The notes under the pieces were generated by a model that saw nothing but the letters and a program-made list of their open reading frames with translations, did no database searches and was not told where the DNA came from. Both the position numbers and the translations under genes were made by a program. From NCBI GenBank assembly GCA_030592465.1, contig JAUVJB010000056.1:1-13804 (forward strand): a DNA stretch of 13,804 nucleotides. The letters are read 5' to 3'. Origin of the DNA: Bacteroidota bacterium (GTDB lineage: Bacteria; Bacteroidota; Bacteroidia; Bacteroidales; B39-G9). Each line of letters opens with the position of its first letter. The first letter of the stretch is position 1. Below, in pieces: positions 1-8,089 of this stretch.

Positions 1-1926
1 TATCCTTGGACAATTGTAGGATTAACAGCAATATCATATACATTATTCGGGATGAACGACAATTCATCTGCAATAATTCCAATATTAATAACTTTTATCA
101 CTTTATTGTTAGTCTATAAATTTTCGCATAAACAAAAATTTGGTGTTTTAATGCTTGCTATTGCATTGTATAGTTTAAATAATCCGATATTTCTATACTC
201 CGATAAGTTAATGCCTGATATTTATGTGGCTTTATCAATATTTGCTTCAATCTTTATAATCTATCATTATAAGTTCAATTCAGATAAAAACAAAACTTTT
301 CTTTATGCCTTTTTATTATCACTATCGCTATTTTTCGGATTTATTTCAAAAGGTACAATTATATTATTTTTACCCGTTTTAATATATCTTATTGTAATTG
401 ATATTATAAAAAAGAGAGAAATTAAATTCTGGATATTTTCTGCAACTATATCTTTATTTTTAATCATAATTTATTTTAGCATAATAAAAATATTAACAGG
501 GAATGTTTTTCAAAGATTTGATGCTATTGCCATAAACAGTTATCTTAACCCCTGCAGCTATGATTTTTTACCTGCCAAATTTCTTATAGAAAGAATTTCT
601 TATAAATTAATTCTCAATTTTATAAAGGCAAATATGTTTACCGCCTTTATATTTATAATACCTCTTTTCTTTTCTATAAAATTTAAAAATTTATTAAAGT
701 TATCTAATCCGTATTATTTTTTACTTGGTGTATTTGTAGTTTTATTTTTATCGTCAAATTTTATGACTATTTCCTATACCGACTATGTGCCTATGAGTGT
801 AGATGCTCGTCATTATCTTTTTTTAATCCCTTTAGCTTCGGTTATTGCAGCACCTGTTATTTATAATTATTTTAATGCTAAAAAATATAAAAATTATATT
901 TTAATAATTAGTTTAATAGTTACATCTATTGCTTTGTTAAACAATTATAAATCAGCACATTTAACTTATCTGCCTACATTTATTTTAATATTTATCAGGT
1001 ATTGCTTACCAACAAATATCAGTAAGCTGAAGAATATATTTTTATTGATTTTTGTTGCTGTGTTGTTTATAGCTCCTGTTAATATGATTAAATATGCAAA
1101 ATCAACAAAATATGATGTACAAAAAAATTTAATTAAAGAAAAATTTTATAATATTGATAAAAAAAGCGTAATAATCACAAATGATGTGCAAAAGCGATTT
1201 GCTCAATATTACTTGGAATTTGACACAACACAAAACGCAAAATTTATTAAATATGATGAGATTGCCGATTATAAATTCGATGAAAATTGCAACATCTATT
1301 TATTAAAAAATTTTCATACAAGATTTTTAAGTGGCATGTCAAATAATGATTTACCTACTTTTGCCAGAATAATACCAAATAAATTTCAAAAAATTTTTGA
1401 AGACGGATTCATCCAATTATATAAAATTAATAACATATCGGATTTGAATGTCGGGGAAATTATTCTTAATAGTTTTAACGATTTTGAAAAAAAATATAAG
1501 AACTGGGAAATTAATGATGAAAACATTGTACATAACACAACTCATTCAGGGAATAATGCAAATTATGTTAAAGCAAAAGCATACTCGGCAAGCTTTATAT
1601 TACCTTATAATTTAATTCGTTTAGATACAACAAAAGATGTGATAATTAATGCTAAGGTTTGGTGTGACCGAATACAAGATGCTAATGCACGATTAGTAAT
1701 CTCAGTAGAAAATAAAAACAATTCAATTTACTGGCAAGGAGTTGAAATAAAAAAATATACAAGAATTGTTAATGAATGGAAACCTGCAAAGATTGAACGT
1801 AAATTGCCTTGTGATATAAATCCCAATTCATTAATTAAAATATATGTTTGGAACTATAGTGATAATGATATGGTTATTGATGATTTTGAAGTGTCTGTTA
1901 TGTTGATACCACGAAATGAGGAATAA
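1..1926 (+). CDS. GT-C/PMT-like membrane glycosyltransferase, 5'-truncated by window edge
   Basis: The reading frame is open from base 1, so the ATG at 52 is internal and the true start lies upstream; 641 residues are visible. The first residues (a Y-P-W segment, then L-F-G-M-N-D) match the part of PMT/ArnT-type GT-C enzymes just after the first periplasmic loop. By comparison with the next gene, roughly 65-75 N-terminal residues are missing, including the expected acidic catalytic motif. About nine or ten hydrophobic segments fill visible residues 1-370. A soluble, probably periplasmic, C-terminal part follows, ending in a predicted beta-rich module (about 540-635) with S-V-E-N (568-571) and IKIYVWNY (612-619). 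That module recurs in the next gene. The family moves sugars from polyprenyl-phosphate carriers to lipid, glycan or protein acceptors; the substrate here cannot be told. Likely operon with the following gene (6-base gap). Confidence 0.75.
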   Translation, partial: YPWTIVGLTAISYTLFGMNDNSSAIIPILITFITLLLVYKFSHKQKFGVLMLAIALYSLNNPIFLYSDKLMPDIYVALSIFASIFIIYHYKFNSDKNKTFLYAFLLSLSLFFGFISKGTIILFLPVLIYLIVIDIIKKREIKFWIFSATISLFLIIIYFSIIKILTGNVFQRFDAIAINSYLNPCSYDFLPAKFLIERISYKLILNFIKANMFTAFIFIIPLFFSIKFKNLLKLSNPYYFLLGVFVVLFLSSNFMTISYTDYVPMSVDARHYLFLIPLASVIAAPVIYNYFNAKKYKNYILIISLIVTSIALLNNYKSAHLTYLPTFILIFIRYCLPTNISKLKNIFLLIFVAVLFIAPVNMIKYAKSTKYDVQKNLIKEKFYNIDKKSVIITNDVQKRFAQYYLEFDTTQNAKFIKYDEIADYKFDENCNIYLLKNFHTRFLSGMSNNDLPTFARIIPNKFQKIFEDGFIQLYKINNISDLNVGEIILNSFNDFEKKYKNWEINDENIVHNTTHSGNNANYVKAKAYSASFILPYNLIRLDTTKDVIINAKVWCDRIQDANARLVISVENKNNSIYWQGVEIKKYTRIVNEWKPAKIERKLPCDINPNSLIKIYVWNYSDNDMVIDDFEVSVMLIPRNEE

Positions 1927-1932
1927 AAAAAG

Positions 1933-3876
1933 ATGAACAAAGTATTAAATAAAGAGCCTGTCAGCCGATTTGAATATGTATTGTTTATAATTATTCTTGG
2001 AATTGGTGTTTTCTTACGTTTATTCGATTTTTCACAATTGCCGTTTTTAAATGACGAACTGAGTGCTCTCAGCCGAACAAATTATAATACATTCGGAGAT
2101 ATTATAAAATTTGGAGTTATGCCCGATGGTCATCCGGCAGGGGTTGAAGTATTTTTGTATTATTGGATAAAATTATTTGGCAATAGCGAAATTATTGTAA
2201 AACTACCTTTTTTACTTTGTGGTATTGGCTCACTAATATTAATTTATCTCATAGCACGCTTGTGGTTTAATAAAAATACTGCATTATTCTCACTATCATT
2301 AATCTCAGTAATGCAATATCATATTACATTTAGTTTAATTGCCCGTCCATATATCAGTGGTTTATTTTTTAGTTTGTTATTGGTTTGGTTTTGGACAAAA
2401 TTTATTTTTACTGAAAAAAAACCTTATCTGTATATTTCCGGGTTTGTAATATCAGGTGCTCTTTGTGCATATAATCATTATTTTAGTTTGTTGTTTCTAA
2501 TTATTGTAGGTTTTTCAGGACTGTTTTTTATAAAAAAAAGGAAACTATTATTATATGTACTTGCAGGTATAAGCATTTTTATACTTTTTATTCCACATCT
2601 GTCAATATTTTTTCATCACTTAAATATTGGTGGAGTTGGAGGATGGCTGGGACCTCCTAAATTCGATTTTTTATTTAAGTATTTTGCCTATTTATTACAT
2701 TATTCAAAAATTTATTATTTTGTTATTTCAGGCATATTCTTACTGAGTATAATTAATTATCTTTCTAAACCTCATAGCAGGAATGTTTTCCGAATAATAT
2801 CCCTATCTTGGTTTTTTATACCTTATATTATCGGCTGGTTATATTCTGTGTTTTTTAATCCTGTGTTACAATCTTCAGTATTAATTTTTTCATTTCCTTT
2901 CTTAATTTTTTTTATTTTTTCTTATTTACCGAAATTATCAAAATTATGGTTGACTTTTTCTTTATTTATAATAATATTAATAGGTTCAACAACTTTGATA
3001 TTTGGAAGAGAACATTATAAAATATTTTATAAATCAGGGTTTAACGAATCTGCTAAAACTATTGTTCATTTTATGAAGTCGCATAATCGTAACGATGCTC
3101 TATTGATTGCTAATGTTTTTCATCCTTTTTACATTGATTATTATTTTAATAAGTACCACTCCCCTGTTAAATGCGATATATACGATTTAAGCAATGATAA
3201 AATAAAAGCCAATGAATTTGACAGTATGATTAGTCATACAGATAAAAAATATATTTTGCTTGCAAGTCTAAAAAATACACCATTTGAATATATTTCTATA
3301 ATTGAAAAATATTTCTCTGTCTTAACATATTATGATGAGGGTAATGGGTACGAAATGTATATTTATTCGCGATATTCTCCTAAATATGTTAATATTATTG
3401 ATAAAAAAATAAAATATTTCAAAAAATTGAATTTTAATGATAGTTCACAAAACAAAAAAAATAAAGGTTTAAAAATTAATCAAAATCAGGAATTTAGTCC
3501 GGGATTTACAATTAACACCGATAGTTTAGAGCTTAATGGATTTGAATTTGTATATTTTTCGGCTTCTATTAGTTCAGACTCAAGCAATATTAATCCATTA
3601 CTTGTGTTTTCAGTAGAAAATAACAATAATACAATCTACTGGCACTCAATGTCTTCGTCCGATTTTATAAATCCAAATATAAAAGTCAATGAAATTTTTC
3701 ACGGACTTCGTTTGACAAACACTAAATTACCTCAAAAAGGAGCTGTAATAAAAGTCTACATCTGGAATTATAATAAAAATAATTTTTACATTAATAATTT
3801 ATCAATTCAAATAAGAGAAGGAAACAGATATATTTATAGTCTGACTCACGATTTTAATAAAAATGAGAAAAAATAA
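1933..3876 (+). CDS. GT-C (PMT_2/GT39-like) membrane glycosyltransferase with C-terminal beta-rich domain
   Basis: This 647-residue integral membrane protein has the standard GT-C opening. A first membrane helix (about 13-31) is followed by a periplasmic loop carrying N-D-E (40-42), where the family's catalytic Asp/Glu sits, and by D-G-H-P (65-68). Then comes a run of helices to about residue 356. Residues 360-647 are soluble and probably periplasmic. They end in a predicted beta-sandwich-like module with S-V-E-N (560-563), I-Y-W, and IKVYIWNY (606-613), closely similar to the end of the preceding protein. Known relatives transfer a sugar from a polyprenyl-phosphate donor across the outer face of the inner membrane. 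The acceptor is unknown; O-glycoprotein, O-antigen or another surface glycan are all possible. The ATG at 1933 lies 6 bases after the previous stop, so the two are probably co-transcribed and may be divergent duplicates. No clear terminator follows. Confidence 0.8.
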   Translation: MNKVLNKEPVSRFEYVLFIIILGIGVFLRLFDFSQLPFLNDELSALSRTNYNTFGDIIKFGVMPDGHPAGVEVFLYYWIKLFGNSEIIVKLPFLLCGIGSLILIYLIARLWFNKNTALFSLSLISVMQYHITFSLIARPYISGLFFSLLLVWFWTKFIFTEKKPYLYISGFVISGALCAYNHYFSLLFLIIVGFSGLFFIKKRKLLLYVLAGISIFILFIPHLSIFFHHLNIGGVGGWLGPPKFDFLFKYFAYLLHYSKIYYFVISGIFLLSIINYLSKPHSRNVFRIISLSWFFIPYIIGWLYSVFFNPVLQSSVLIFSFPFLIFFIFSYLPKLSKLWLTFSLFIIILIGSTTLIFGREHYKIFYKSGFNESAKTIVHFMKSHNRNDALLIANVFHPFYIDYYFNKYHSPVKCDIYDLSNDKIKANEFDSMISHTDKKYILLASLKNTPFEYISIIEKYFSVLTYYDEGNGYEMYIYSRYSPKYVNIIDKKIKYFKKLNFNDSSQNKKNKGLKINQNQEFSPGFTINTDSLELNGFEFVYFSASISSDSSNINPLLVFSVENNNNTIYWHSMSSSDFINPNIKVNEIFHGLRLTNTKLPQKGAVIKVYIWNYNKNNFYINNLSIQIREGNRYIYSLTHDFNKNEKK

Positions 3877-4071
3877 TAAAGTTGAAGTATTAAAACCAAA
3901 AAAAAAACAATTTACATTATAAATTTTGATTAATCGTGCAGGTTAAAAGTACACGTTGCAAACGAGTGAAATGTGAGCTTGTGAAAAAACCTTCCAAAAG
4001 TCTAAAACTTCTTTCCTAACTACAAATATATAATATATTTATATTAATAATTATATATGTTAAAAAATATT
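3877..4071. other. Intergenic stretch before the hppA promoter, no gene
   Basis: I find no credible ORF here. Most of it is AT-rich. A somewhat GC-richer patch at about 3933-4020 contains short complementary words (CGTG ... CACG) and the string ACGTTGCAAACG. It resembles a decayed dispersed repeat but has no convincing inverted-repeat ends. No strong intrinsic terminator is visible after the stop at 3876. Confidence 0.4.
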
Positions 4072-4101
4072 TTTGTTTTTATCATTATCGGCATAACTTT
4101 G
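4072..4101 (+). promoter_or_regulatory. Putative Bacteroidota-type promoter of hppA
   Basis: TTTG at 4072-4075 and TAACTTTG at 4094-4101 are separated by 18 bases, close to the Bacteroidota primary sigma consensus (TTTG, about 19 bases, TAnnTTTG). Transcription would start near 4107, giving a leader of about 115 bases before the ATG at 4221. An AT-only-looped hairpin (AATGATA 4114-4120 with TATCATT 4129-4135) would lie near the RNA 5' end. A second -7-like box, TAAATTTG, occurs at 4171-4178 but lacks a clear -33 partner. Confidence 0.5.
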
Positions 4102-4220
4102 TAGGCTTAAAAAAATGATAACCAATAATATCATTAAAGTAAAAAGTTCAACACAAATATGATTACCAAATAAATTTGTAAATTTAATTAATAATAAATT
4201 TAAACTAAAAAAGTAAAAAA

Positions 4221-6419
4221 ATGATTAGTAATTTATTCTGGATTGTTCCAATTGCATCAGTAATTGCATTAATGTTTGCATACTTTTTTTACAAACAAAT
4301 GTTAAAAGAAAGCGAAGGAACAGAGACTATTAAAACAATTGCCTCACACGTACGAAAAGGTGCAATGGCATACATTAAACAACAGTACAAAATAGTAAGT
4401 GTAGTTTTTATTATTTTGGCAGCTATTTTTGCACTTTTGGCATACGGATTTCATTTACAAAATGAATGGGTGCCTTTTGCGTTCCTTACAGGTGGGTTCT
4501 TTTCTGGCTTAGCCGGATTTCTTGGCATGAAAACTGCAACTTATGCTTCAGGAAGAACAACTTATGCTGCAACAAAATCACTTAACAGTGCATTAAAAAT
4601 TGCTTTTCGTAGTGGTGCTGTAATGGGATTAGTAGTTGTGGGTTTAGGACTATTAGATATTTCACTATGGTTTATTGTTTTAAATGCTGTTTATCCTTCA
4701 TCAGTTGCCGGCGGTCATAATCTTATTATTATCACAACCACAATGCTTACCTTTGGTATGGGAGCTTCTACTCAGGCTTTATTTGCAAGAGTTGGCGGTG
4801 GTATATTTACAAAAGCTGCTGATGTTGGTGCCGACTTAGTAGGAAAAGTTGAAGCAGGCATTCCCGAAGATGACCCTAGAAACCCTGCTACTATTGCCGA
4901 CAATGTTGGTGATAACGTAGGTGATGTTGCAGGTATGGGAGCTGATCTTTACGAATCTTATTGCGGTTCTATTCTTGCTACTGCTGCACTCGGTGCTTCT
5001 GCTTTTTTAACACTCGGCAACGAAATGCAATTTAAAGCTGTTCTCGCTCCTATGCTTATTGCTGCTGTCGGAATTATTCTTTCAATACTTGGAATATTTT
5101 TAGTAAAAACAAAAGAAAACGCTTCTCAAAAACAATTATTAAAATCATTATCTACAGGTGTTAACATGAGTGCCGTTTTAATTGTTGTTTTTTCATATTT
5201 TATTATTCGTTTCTTAGAACTTCCAAACGCATTAGGCATTTGGGGAGCAATGATTGCAGGTTTACTAACCGGTATTATTATTGGTAAATCTACTGAATAT
5301 TATACATCTTCTTCTTATAAACCAACAAAGAAAATAGCAGAAAGTACAAAAACAGGTCCTGCCACTGTTATCATATCAGGTATTGGAACAGGAATGATAT
5401 CAACAGCTATTCCTGTTTTTGCAGTTGTTCTTGGAATTTTATTTTCATTTTTATTTGCTTCTAAGTTCGATTTCTCAAATATAGGTATGGGTCTTTATGG
5501 AATAGGAATCGCTGCTGTTGGTATGCTGTCAACACTCGGTATAACACTTGCTACTGATGCTTATGGTCCTATTGCCGACAACGCAGGAGGAAATGCAGAA
5601 ATGAGTGGATTAGGTGAAGAAGTAAGAAAAAGAACAGATGCTCTTGACTCTCTTGGAAACACTACTGCTGCAACAGGCAAAGGCTTTGCAATAGGCTCTG
5701 CTGCACTTACAGGTCTTGCTCTTTTGGCTTCTTATATTGAAGAAGTAAAAATTGGACTTATGAGAATTGGACAAAACGTTATTGAACTTACCAATGGTAT
5801 TCAAATAGACACTGCAAAAGCAAATTTATTAGATTTCATGAACTATTACGAAGTAAATCTTATGAACCCTAAAGTTTTAGCAGGTATTTTTATTGGTGCG
5901 ATGATGGCTTTTGTTTTTTCAGGTTTAACTATGAATGCTGTAGGAAGGGCTGCAGGTAAAATGGTTGATGAAGTAAGACGTCAGTTCCGCGAAATTAAAG
6001 GTATTCTCGAAGGCAAAGCTGAACCTGACTATGCAAAATGTGTTTCTATATCTACAAAAGCTGCTCAAGTTGAAATGATATTCCCTTCATTACTCGCTAT
6101 TATTGTTCCTGTTATTGTAGGACTTATTCTGGGAGTTACAGGTGTTATGGGATTATTAGTAGGCGTATTAGGTACAGGTTTTGTTTTGGCTATATTTATG
6201 GCGAATGCAGGTGGTGCTTGGGATAACGCTAAAAAATATATTGAAGAAGGTAATCTTGGAGGAAAAGGTTCAGCTAATCACTCTGCTGCTATTATTGGCG
6301 ACACAGTTGGCGACCCGTTTAAAGACACCTCAGGACCAAGTCTTAATATTCTTATTAAACTTATGAGTATGGTTTCTATTGTTATGGCAGGTGTTACAGT
6401 TGCTTGGCATTTATTATAA
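4221..6419 (+). CDS. hppA: K+-dependent membrane pyrophosphatase, probably Na+- (and H+-) pumping
   Basis: This 732-residue protein couples hydrolysis of pyrophosphate to ion export across the inner membrane, using biosynthetic PPi as an energy source. Hydrophobic segments run through the whole length (about 16, as expected). The PPi/Mg site is complete: D201, K209, E211, D217, D218, D227, D231, D235, then D453-N-A-G-G-N, then D694, D698, K701 and D702. A483 and G486 in N-T-T-A-A-T-G-K-G are the K+-dependent type; K+-independent enzymes have Lys and Thr there. Glu245 in A-D-L-Y-E-S sits where Na+-pumping enzymes carry their gate Glu. T90, F94, D146 and M175 agree with the residues I recall as marking the Bacteroides-type subfamily that moves both Na+ and H+. 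The gene stands alone with its own promoter upstream and a terminator downstream. The family call is near certain; ion specificity is inferred. Confidence 0.97.
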   Translation: MISNLFWIVPIASVIALMFAYFFYKQMLKESEGTETIKTIASHVRKGAMAYIKQQYKIVSVVFIILAAIFALLAYGFHLQNEWVPFAFLTGGFFSGLAGFLGMKTATYASGRTTYAATKSLNSALKIAFRSGAVMGLVVVGLGLLDISLWFIVLNAVYPSSVAGGHNLIIITTTMLTFGMGASTQALFARVGGGIFTKAADVGADLVGKVEAGIPEDDPRNPATIADNVGDNVGDVAGMGADLYESYCGSILATAALGASAFLTLGNEMQFKAVLAPMLIAAVGIILSILGIFLVKTKENASQKQLLKSLSTGVNMSAVLIVVFSYFIIRFLELPNALGIWGAMIAGLLTGIIIGKSTEYYTSSSYKPTKKIAESTKTGPATVIISGIGTGMISTAIPVFAVVLGILFSFLFASKFDFSNIGMGLYGIGIAAVGMLSTLGITLATDAYGPIADNAGGNAEMSGLGEEVRKRTDALDSLGNTTAATGKGFAIGSAALTGLALLASYIEEVKIGLMRIGQNVIELTNGIQIDTAKANLLDFMNYYEVNLMNPKVLAGIFIGAMMAFVFSGLTMNAVGRAAGKMVDEVRRQFREIKGILEGKAEPDYAKCVSISTKAAQVEMIFPSLLAIIVPVIVGLILGVTGVMGLLVGVLGTGFVLAIFMANAGGAWDNAKKYIEEGNLGGKGSANHSAAIIGDTVGDPFKDTSGPSLNILIKLMSMVSIVMAGVTVAWHLL

Positions 6420-6455
6420 TTTAATGTATAAAAAAAACTAAGTCTTTTATTATTA

Positions 6456-6530
6456 TTCGTCATTGCGAACGAAGAGAAGCAATCTGTAAATCAATGGATT
6501 GCTTCGGTCGTTCCTCCCTACTAATGACAA
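6456..6530. repeat. REP-like palindromic element, unit 1
   Basis: The outer end CGTCATTGCG (6458-6467) pairs with a degraded partner ending AATGACAA (6523-6530). Inside is a strong nested hairpin: GAACGA (6467-6472) with TCGTTC (6508-6513), and GAAGCAATC (6476-6484) with GATTGCTTC (6497-6505). The sequence resembles the dispersed CGTCATTGCGA ... GAAGCAATC repeats I know from many bacterial genomes, including Bacteroidota. It is much richer in GC than its surroundings and non-coding. Confidence 0.75.
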
Positions 6531-6542
6531 CTATTTTTTTTA

Positions 6543-6602
6543 TTGTCATTTATTTTTGTGGGCACCCGATTTCACGGGTGGCTTACTCCTCGCAATGACG
6601 AA
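6543..6602. repeat. REP-like palindromic element, unit 2
   Basis: It begins TTGTCATT (6543-6550) and ends CGCAATGACGAA (6591-6602). The inner hairpin is CACCCG (6563-6568) with CGGGTG (6575-6580). Its right end is a perfect 12-base inverted match to the left end of unit 1 (TTCGTCATTGCG, 6456-6467), so the two units together also form one 147-base palindromic block. There is no coding potential. Confidence 0.7.
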
Positions 6603-6653
6603 AATATTGAGTTTTTTTTCAAACACAAACTAAATTAAAATATAAACTTTTTT

Positions 6654-6690
6654 AAATAAGCCTTTCATTTATCGAAAGGCTTGTTTACAT
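6654..6690 (+). terminator. Intrinsic terminator-like hairpin between hppA and gmhA
   Basis: AAGCCTTTC (6658-6666) pairs perfectly with GAAAGGCTT (6674-6682) around a 7-base loop. The stem extends to 13 pairs through one U-G pair and AAA/TTT (6654-6656 with 6684-6686). The downstream side is T-rich but interrupted. It probably ends transcripts from hppA. Confidence 0.6.
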
Positions 6691-6712
6691 TTATACCGAT
6701 TTTTAAATTTTG
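6681..6712 (+). promoter_or_regulatory. Possible weak promoter of gmhA
   Basis: TAAATTTTG (6704-6712) is a one-base-off version of TAnnTTTG, with a TTG (6681-6683) about 20 bases upstream, inside the terminator stem. This is the only promoter-like pair between the terminator and the ATG at 6727. It is a weak match. Confidence 0.25.
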
Positions 6713-6726
6713 AGAAAAATAACTAA

Positions 6727-7299
6727 ATGAGTATAAAAATTATAAAAAATAATTTTATCGATGCTAAAAATTTATTAAACGATTTTATTTCAAACGAAAA
6801 TAATTTTTTAACTATTGAAAAGGCAGGCACCCTGTTTGTTAAAGCTGTGAAAAACAATAAAAAAATATTTTCATGCGGCAATGGCGGTTCAATGAGCGAT
6901 GCCATGCACTTTGCAGAAGAGCTGACAGGACGTTTTAGAGATGATAGAAATCCTATCCCTGCTATTGCCATTTCAGACCCGTCACATATTACATGCACTG
7001 CTAATGATTATGGTTTTGACAAAATTTTTTCAAGATACATTGACGGTCTTGGACAAAAAGGTGATGTTTTGCTTGCAATTAGCACAAGCGGTAATTCAAA
7101 AAATGTTATTAATGCCGTTAATTCTGCACACGCCAAAGGAATGTCTGTTGTAGCTTTAACCGGCAAAGATGGCGGCGAGCTTGCAAAAATTACCGATATT
7201 GAAATTAGAGTACCTTGGACAGGATATGCAGACAGAGTTCAGGAGATACACATCAAAATTATTCATTCGTTAATCCATTATATTGAAACAAATATCTAA
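6727..7299 (+). CDS. gmhA: Sedoheptulose-7-phosphate isomerase (phosphoheptose isomerase)
   Basis: GmhA converts D-sedoheptulose 7-phosphate to D-glycero-D-manno-heptose 7-phosphate in the cytoplasm. This is the first step towards ADP-heptose for LPS inner core or other heptose-containing surface glycans. The 190 residues match the usual length (about 192) as a single SIS domain. Visible motifs are C-G-N-G-G-S (50-55), M-H-F-A-E-E-L-T-G-R (60-69), I-S-T-S-G-N-S (118-124, phosphate loop) and V-Q-E-I-H-I-K (171-177). H61, E65, Q172 and H180 fall at the zinc and catalytic positions of the E. coli enzyme. The ATG gives the normal N-terminus; there is no Shine-Dalgarno, as usual in this phylum. 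The partner genes (hldE, gmhB) are not nearby, so the gene is not in a heptose operon here. Confidence 0.96.
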   Translation: MSIKIIKNNFIDAKNLLNDFISNENNFLTIEKAGTLFVKAVKNNKKIFSCGNGGSMSDAMHFAEELTGRFRDDRNPIPAIAISDPSHITCTANDYGFDKIFSRYIDGLGQKGDVLLAISTSGNSKNVINAVNSAHAKGMSVVALTGKDGGELAKITDIEIRVPWTGYADRVQEIHIKIIHSLIHYIETNI

Positions 7300-7378
7300 A
7301 AAAGTATATTTTATTTTTATTATTTATTTCTTTTTAGTAATTTAACAACTTAATTAATTTGTCTAATTATTAAATAAT

Positions 7379-8074
7379 ATGCTGAAAAAATTCCCTGTAA
7401 TAATCTTTATTTCAATACTAATTATGGACGTATTACCATCGTGCTATGATAAAGATTTTCTTGATATTTCAGACTCGGTTCGATGGCAGCCTTCTTTCTC
7501 TTTGCCTGTTGGCAGCTCAACATTTGAAGTGAATAATTTCTTCGCTTCTCTTATTGACACAACTATTCTTAACGCATTAGATTCTTTCCCTGTTGAATTT
7601 AACGACAGCTTAATGTATGTATATCAAAAAAAAATACCTCTAGAAATTGATAGTTTAAACTACAGTTTTGAAGACATAACAGACGAATATGATAAAATTG
7701 ACAGTATGCTTTTTAGAGTCTATGTTGAAAACGGGTTCCCTACAAATGCTGAAATACAAATTTATTTAGCAGACTCTGCCGATAATATTATCGACTCATT
7801 ATTTACTATTCCTTCATCCAATTTTTTCCCTCCTGCAAGTGTTGATACTGATGAAAAAGTAATTAAACCATCAATTGGGACTATTGATGTTCCTTTTAAT
7901 CGTGAAAGACTTGATAATATTAAAATTGCAAAGAATATTTTATTTAATGTAAATATTTCGGTAACAAATGATGATATTCAAATCGTAAAATTTTATTCTT
8001 CCTATAATATACTTGTTAAACTTGGCGTAAGAGTAGCCTTTCATATGGATATTTCAGGGTCAGAATTCGACTAA
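7379..8074 (+). CDS. Putative lipoprotein of unknown function, partner of downstream barrel
   Basis: This 231-residue protein has a basic, hydrophobic N-terminus and a probable lipobox L-P-S-C with Cys22 as the lipidated residue. Acidic and basic residues (Y-D-K-D) follow the Cys, so export to the outer membrane is plausible, although it is not a textbook Bacteroidota export signal. The mature part has W-Q-P-S-F-S-L-P-V-G (36-45), then alternating polar/hydrophobic stretches suggesting beta structure, with no enzyme motif. I recall Bacteroidota lipoproteins with a similar W-x-P ... P-(V/L)-G start beside barrel proteins, but no function is known to me. The gap to the next gene is only 15 bases, so they form an operon. 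TTAATTTG at 7354-7361 is a weak -7 candidate upstream. The function is unknown. Confidence 0.7.
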   Translation: MLKKFPVIIFISILIMDVLPSCYDKDFLDISDSVRWQPSFSLPVGSSTFEVNNFFASLIDTTILNALDSFPVEFNDSLMYVYQKKIPLEIDSLNYSFEDITDEYDKIDSMLFRVYVENGFPTNAEIQIYLADSADNIIDSLFTIPSSNFFPPASVDTDEKVIKPSIGTIDVPFNRERLDNIKIAKNILFNVNISVTNDDIQIVKFYSSYNILVKLGVRVAFHMDISGSEFD

Positions 8075-8089
8075 TAACTATTAAAACAG

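Noticed and set aside
5610..5804. Antisense reading frame of 64 codons inside hppA
   Set aside because: It lies wholly opposite a strongly conserved part of the pyrophosphatase and its product has no recognisable features.
6181..6463. Short overlapping frames on both strands at the hppA 3' end
   Set aside because: They are out-of-frame shadows of the conserved C-terminus; the one on the - strand starts in the intergenic repeat zone and has no start context.
6456..6602. CRISPR array or structured RNA
   Set aside because: There are only two dissimilar palindromic units and no regular repeat-spacer spacing; the pattern fits REP-like elements better.
6723..7153. Two short frames overlapping gmhA (one antisense, one sense)
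   Set aside because: gmhA is intact and conserved across this stretch, so these are shadows.
7300..7378. Terminator after gmhA
   Set aside because: The stretch is T-rich but I find no stem, so read-through into the lipoprotein gene cannot be excluded.
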